This document shows, piece by piece, positions 6,187 through 7,592 of a stretch of DNA of 7,592 nucleotides. The notes under the pieces were generated by a model. The model saw only the letters and a program-made list of their open reading frames with translations. It was not told the DNA's origin and ran no database searches. Origin of the DNA: Pseudomonadota bacterium (GTDB taxonomy: Bacteria > Myxococcota_A > Polyangia > Fen-1088); NCBI GenBank assembly GCA_017881285.1, contig JADGRD010000156.1, positions 1 to 7,592 of the forward strand, read 5' to 3'. The stretch's first letter is position 1. Every line of letters begins with the position of its first letter. Both the position numbers and the translations under genes were made by a program.

Positions 6187-7288
6187 GCCGGCCGAGACCG
6201 CGTGGCCTCGTCGTGACTCGCTCGAAGCCCGTGGTCTTGCGGCGACGGCGCAGGTTGGGCGAGGCACCCGGTCCTCGGCCGATCTCGCGGCCCAGCTTGT
6301 GAATGCGGCCCGTGATGCAGCGGTTGCACAGATCGGCGGTCTCGCGGAGGCACGCCTTGGCCGGGTAGATCTCGTAGAGCGCGCGGTATTCGGGCGGCGT
6401 CAGGTTGGGCATGACGATGTTGGCGCCGCGCTGGAGGCCCAGCTCGCGCCCCTCGTCGAGGTTGAGCGTCGCCAGCGCGGTGGTGCTGGGGATGTTGGCG
6501 TCCGGGCAGAGCAAGCGGGCCAGCGCGATCATCTTGTATGTCATCAGCTCCGTCGCTGGCACCTGGTGTCCGGGCTGGGCCGGCCCTGCCTTCCCGAACG
6601 GCGTGGCGGGATGGGCGATGAAGGGGCCGACGCCGATCATGTCGAGATCCAGTTCGCGGAACAGCTCGAGGTCGTTGGCCAAATCCTCGTAGCTCTGGTC
6701 CGGGAGCCCGATCATGACGCCGCTGCCGGCCTCGTAGCCGAGCGGTGCGAGAGCGCGCAGCAGGTCCATGCGCGCCGGGCGTTTGCCCGGCCGTGGCGGG
6801 TGCATGCGCGAGAACAAGTCGGGGTTCGAGGTCTCGAAGCGCAACAGGTAGCGATCGGCGCCCGCCTCACGCCAGGCGCGCAATTCGTCGAGGGTGCGCT
6901 CGCCCAGGCTGAGCGTGACGGCCACGCCGACCTCGCCCTTGATGCGCCTCACGATGTCCGCGACGCCGTCACGGGTCAGCCCCTCGTCCTCGCCGGACTG
7001 CAGCACCACGGTCCCGTACCCGAAGTCGCGGGCCTGCTTCGCGCAGGCGAGGATTTCGTTCGCCGTCATGCGGTAGCGCGTGATCTCGCGGTTGCCGGCC
7101 CGCAGACCGCAGTAGGCACACTGGCGCAGGCAGTGGTTCGAGACCTCGACCAGGCCGCGCAGGTGGACCTCGTCGCCGACGTGCGCGCGGCGGACTCCGT
7201 CGGCCGCCCGCCACAGCTCCTCGAGCCGGGTGCCGTCGGTTTCGCGGAGCCAGCCAAGGATTCCGGGTCGATCAAGTGTCAAGGTCAT
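6182..7288 (-). CDS. hydE: Radical SAM maturase of the HydE family ([FeFe]-hydrogenase H-cluster maturation)
   Basis: The protein has 368 residues from the chosen ATG. VGDEVHLRGLVEVSNHC leads into the radical SAM motif C53-x3-C57-x2-C60 (CLRQCAYC), whose cysteines hold the [4Fe-4S] cluster that cleaves S-adenosylmethionine. HydE-type blocks follow: RYRMTANEIL (71-80), LQSGEDEGLT (96-105), TLSLGERTLDELRAW, DRYLLRFETSNPDLF, GSGVMIGLPDQSYEDLANDL, DLDMIGVGPFIAHPATPF and GANIVMPNLTPPEYR (288-302). C313-x7-C321-x2-C324 has the spacing of the accessory cluster site known in Thermotoga HydE. In that pathway HydE works with HydG and HydF to build the diiron H-cluster. No partner gene is in the window, so a HydE-like protein with another role remains possible. 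A 30-residue basic tail (about 339-368) extends the C-terminus. The start is uncertain: an ATG at 7306 adds six residues and one at 7384 adds 32, and none has a strong Shine-Dalgarno sequence. Confidence 0.87.
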   Translation of the reverse strand: MTLTLDRPGILGWLRETDGTRLEELWRAADGVRRAHVGDEVHLRGLVEVSNHCLRQCAYCGLRAGNREITRYRMTANEILACAKQARDFGYGTVVLQSGEDEGLTRDGVADIVRRIKGEVGVAVTLSLGERTLDELRAWREAGADRYLLRFETSNPDLFSRMHPPRPGKRPARMDLLRALAPLGYEAGSGVMIGLPDQSYEDLANDLELFRELDLDMIGVGPFIAHPATPFGKAGPAQPGHQVPATELMTYKMIALARLLCPDANIPSTTALATLNLDEGRELGLQRGANIVMPNLTPPEYRALYEIYPAKACLRETADLCNRCITGRIHKLGREIGRGPGASPNLRRRRKTTGFERVTTRPRGLGRP

Positions 7289-7378
7289 CGGTCTCGACTC
7301 ATTCATGCCACGGGCCAGCGGCGGCGGCCAGCGGCGTTGCTTGGTCAGATGATCGTCGGGGCGATATACTCGCGCGCC
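7289..7378. other. Divergent gap between hydE and maf
   Basis: These 90 bases hold the maf promoter and the region where the hydE start lies (ATG candidates at 7288, 7306 and, overlapping maf, 7384). I see no convincing hydE promoter or ribosome binding site. The self-complementary core of GATATACT means a minus-strand -10 could overlap that of maf. Confidence 0.45.
7341..7370 (+). promoter_or_regulatory. Probable maf promoter, close enough for a leaderless mRNA
   Basis: TATACT (7365-7370) matches 5 of 6 bases of the -10 consensus. A weak -35, TTGGTC (7341-7346), lies 18 bases upstream. Only eight bases separate the -10 from the GTG at 7379, so the expected start of transcription falls at or next to the start codon. 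Confidence 0.45.
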
Positions 7379-7592
7379 GTGCATCGAAATCCCGATCTCA
7401 TCCTTGCCTCGGCCTCGCCGCGGCGGCGCGAATTGCTCGAAAGCGTCGGTCTCGTTCTCACCGTGGAGCCGGTCGACATCGACGAGGCCGCGCGCGATGG
7501 GGAGCCGGTTCGCGTCTACGCCGCGCGCGTGGCCGCCGAGAAGTGCGACGCGGCGGTTCTGCGCCTGGGGACGCCGGCGTTGGCCGTGCTCG
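7379..7592 (+). CDS. maf: Maf family nucleoside triphosphate pyrophosphatase, N-terminal fragment (cut by right window edge)
   Basis: From the GTG at 7379 the frame stays open for 71 codons to the edge. LILASASPRRRELLESVGL (residues 7-25) is the Maf signature: the phosphate-binding SxSPRR loop followed by the ELL helix. VEPVDIDE (33-40) and a conserved AAEK stretch follow at the expected places. The triple-Arg ELL form suggests the dTTP/UTP pyrophosphatase branch (YhdE-like) rather than the m7GTP branch, but this is tentative because the rest of the active site lies outside. Maf proteins hydrolyse non-canonical or excess nucleotides to monophosphates and are linked to division arrest. No Shine-Dalgarno sequence precedes the GTG, while a good -10 box is eight bases upstream. 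The gene diverges from hydE. Confidence 0.88.
   Translation, partial: MHRNPDLILASASPRRRELLESVGLVLTVEPVDIDEAARDGEPVRVYAARVAAEKCDAAVLRLGTPALAVL

Overview
The window is GC-rich, gene-dense bacterial DNA. It most likely comes from a Myxococcota (Polyangia-type) genome. The clues are the disulfide-rich repeats of the Myxococcus cysteine-rich repeat / DUF4215 type, lipoproteins with long Gly/Ser/Thr linkers, and a strong GC bias. No database search was possible, so the taxonomy is an inference.

Layout, left to right. Positions 1-126 (minus) hold the first 42 codons of serS, which runs off the left edge. Two large secreted-protein genes follow on the minus strand. The first (200-2209) is a 669-residue lipoprotein with a fibro-slime domain sandwiched between cysteine-rich repeats. 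The second (2377-3771) is a 464-residue lipoprotein with a Gly/Ser/Thr linker, a six-cysteine ShKT-like module, a second linker, and a C-terminal GH45 endoglucanase domain that keeps both catalytic aspartates. Each has a strong Shine-Dalgarno sequence. Together they look like a surface system for binding and cutting cellulose or related plant beta-glucan, and this is the most interesting part of the window.

A 275-base divergent gap with an orphan plus-strand terminator-like hairpin separates the pair from a plus-strand block. That block holds an XRE-type regulator with a C-terminal cupin domain (4047-4697), then metY, O-acetylhomoserine sulfhydrylase (4883-6175). In front of metY is a recognisable sigma-70-type promoter whose spacer contains a palindrome, so it is probably regulated. 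The regulator next door is an obvious but unproven candidate.

metY converges with a minus-strand radical SAM gene (6182-7288) that closely resembles HydE, the [FeFe]-hydrogenase maturase. Only six bases separate the two stop codons. No hydF, hydG or hydrogenase gene is in view. The window ends with the first 71 codons of maf (from 7379, plus strand), divergent from hydE and with a -10 box so close to its GTG start that the mRNA may be leaderless.

No tRNA or rRNA genes, insertion sequences, CRISPR arrays or phage genes were seen.
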